Positions 13,286 through 13,713 of a DNA stretch of 13,713 bases are shown piece by piece. The notes below the pieces were generated by a model. The model was not told where the DNA came from. It did not search any database and worked only from the letters and a program-made list of their open reading frames with translations. Numbering within the stretch: position 1 is the stretch's first letter; each line of letters begins with the position of its first letter. This DNA comes from a candidate division CSSED10-310 bacterium (GTDB lineage: Bacteria > CSSED10-310 > JAFGDC01): positions 1 through 13,713 of the forward strand of contig JAFGDC010000494.1 of NCBI GenBank assembly GCA_016932295.1, given 5' to 3'. Position numbers and translations under genes: made by a program.

Positions 13286-13713
13286 CTAACCCTTCACTTG
13301 CCTGCCCGCTTTCAGCGCCGCAAGGTTCAATTCCCGATATTTCTTTGGCGCTACGCGGCTCAGCGTTTCTTCCAACAGTTGATACCCGAAGGGGAAGCCT
13401 GGTTTACCGGCGGCGGCGCCGATAAGGACGACATTGGTGAGATTGGCGTTTCCCAGGTCGAGCGCTATTGATCGGGCATCGACGAGTACGGTGCCGGCCC
13501 CCATGCCGGCGAGTGCGGTCAGTATGCTGTCCGGCAGTCCAGGCGCCGCCACCGCGCCGCAGCACAATCCACCCGGGGACAGGAACGGCAGCGCGCGCAG
13601 CAGTTCGTTGGGTTCGAAGCCGATCACCACGTCCGCGCTGCCCCGCCGGATCATGGGGCCATCGAAATCACCGATCTTCAAGTGTGATGCGACGGACCCG
13701 CCGCGCTGGCTCA
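13286..13713 (-). CDS. iorB: Indolepyruvate:ferredoxin oxidoreductase beta subunit, C-terminal part (start beyond right edge)
   Basis: One hundred and forty-two residues are readable and the N-terminus lies outside the window. The segment begins SQRGGSVASHLKIGDF, the IorB form of the 2-oxoacid:ferredoxin oxidoreductase gamma domain, then ADVVIGFEPNELLRALPFLSPGG, and ends with GFPFGYQLLEETLSRVAPKKYRELNLAALKAG. IorAB converts indolepyruvate and other aryl pyruvates to aryl-acetyl-CoA, CO2 and reduced ferredoxin during anaerobic amino-acid breakdown. The family is usually about 190-200 residues, so roughly 50 are missing. A TTG at 13681 is internal and not the start, because the homology continues upstream. 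iorA would be expected just beyond the right edge. The stop is 24 bp from the convergent MauE-like gene. Confidence 0.88.
   Translation of the reverse strand, partial: SQRGGSVASHLKIGDFDGPMIRRGSADVVIGFEPNELLRALPFLSPGGLCCGAVAAPGLPDSILTALAGMGAGTVLVDARSIALDLGNANLTNVVLIGAAAGKPGFPFGYQLLEETLSRVAPKKYRELNLAALKAGRQVKG

Overview
The window comes from a fairly GC-rich, probably diderm and at least partly anaerobic bacterium. Several things suggest this: an indolepyruvate:ferredoxin oxidoreductase subunit, a lipobox lipoprotein, and two large secreted proteins that end in a Thr/Pro stalk, one hydrophobic helix and a basic tail. Stalked surface proteins of this kind are common in uncultured lineages of the Planctomycetes/Hydrogenedentes/Sumerlaeota type. 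The phylum cannot be fixed from the sequence alone. I see no rRNA, tRNA, CRISPR array or insertion sequence.

Left third (1-6826) is a cell-surface region. A secreted protein starts at 184 and runs leftward off the window. It is divergent from a 1495-residue giant (580-5067) built of three tandem domains of about 452 residues, each with eight DG-GG-W repeats, then a Thr/Pro stalk and a membrane anchor. Each of these two genes has a good sigma70-like promoter between them, and an extended hairpin lies between the promoters. Convergent to the giant is a GLUG-repeat protein (6826-5447) with the same stalk-plus-anchor plan.

Middle (7270-11087, minus strand) is a tightly coupled four-gene operon. 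In order of transcription it encodes a small YHS-domain metal-binding protein, a class II aldolase, a lipoprotein with a Big_5-like domain and an internal hydrophobic segment, and a fusion of a dolichol/polyprenol-kinase-like membrane domain to a GT21 (ceramide-glucosyltransferase/HpnI-type) glycosyltransferase. The junctions are an ATGA overlap, a stop codon inside the next ribosome binding site, and a TGATG overlap. The kinase-GT21 fusion is the best candidate here for undescribed biochemistry: phosphorylation and glycosylation of a lipid by one polypeptide.

Right part (11246-13713). Divergent from the operon is a zinc-ribbon methyltransferase behind a strong promoter whose spacer holds a perfect 17-nt dyad. 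Next comes a coupled pair, a membrane-anchored rhodanese and a MauE/DoxX-type Cys-rich membrane protein, which looks like a periplasmic sulfur/thiol redox module. Last is the 3' part of iorB, convergent and running off the right edge.
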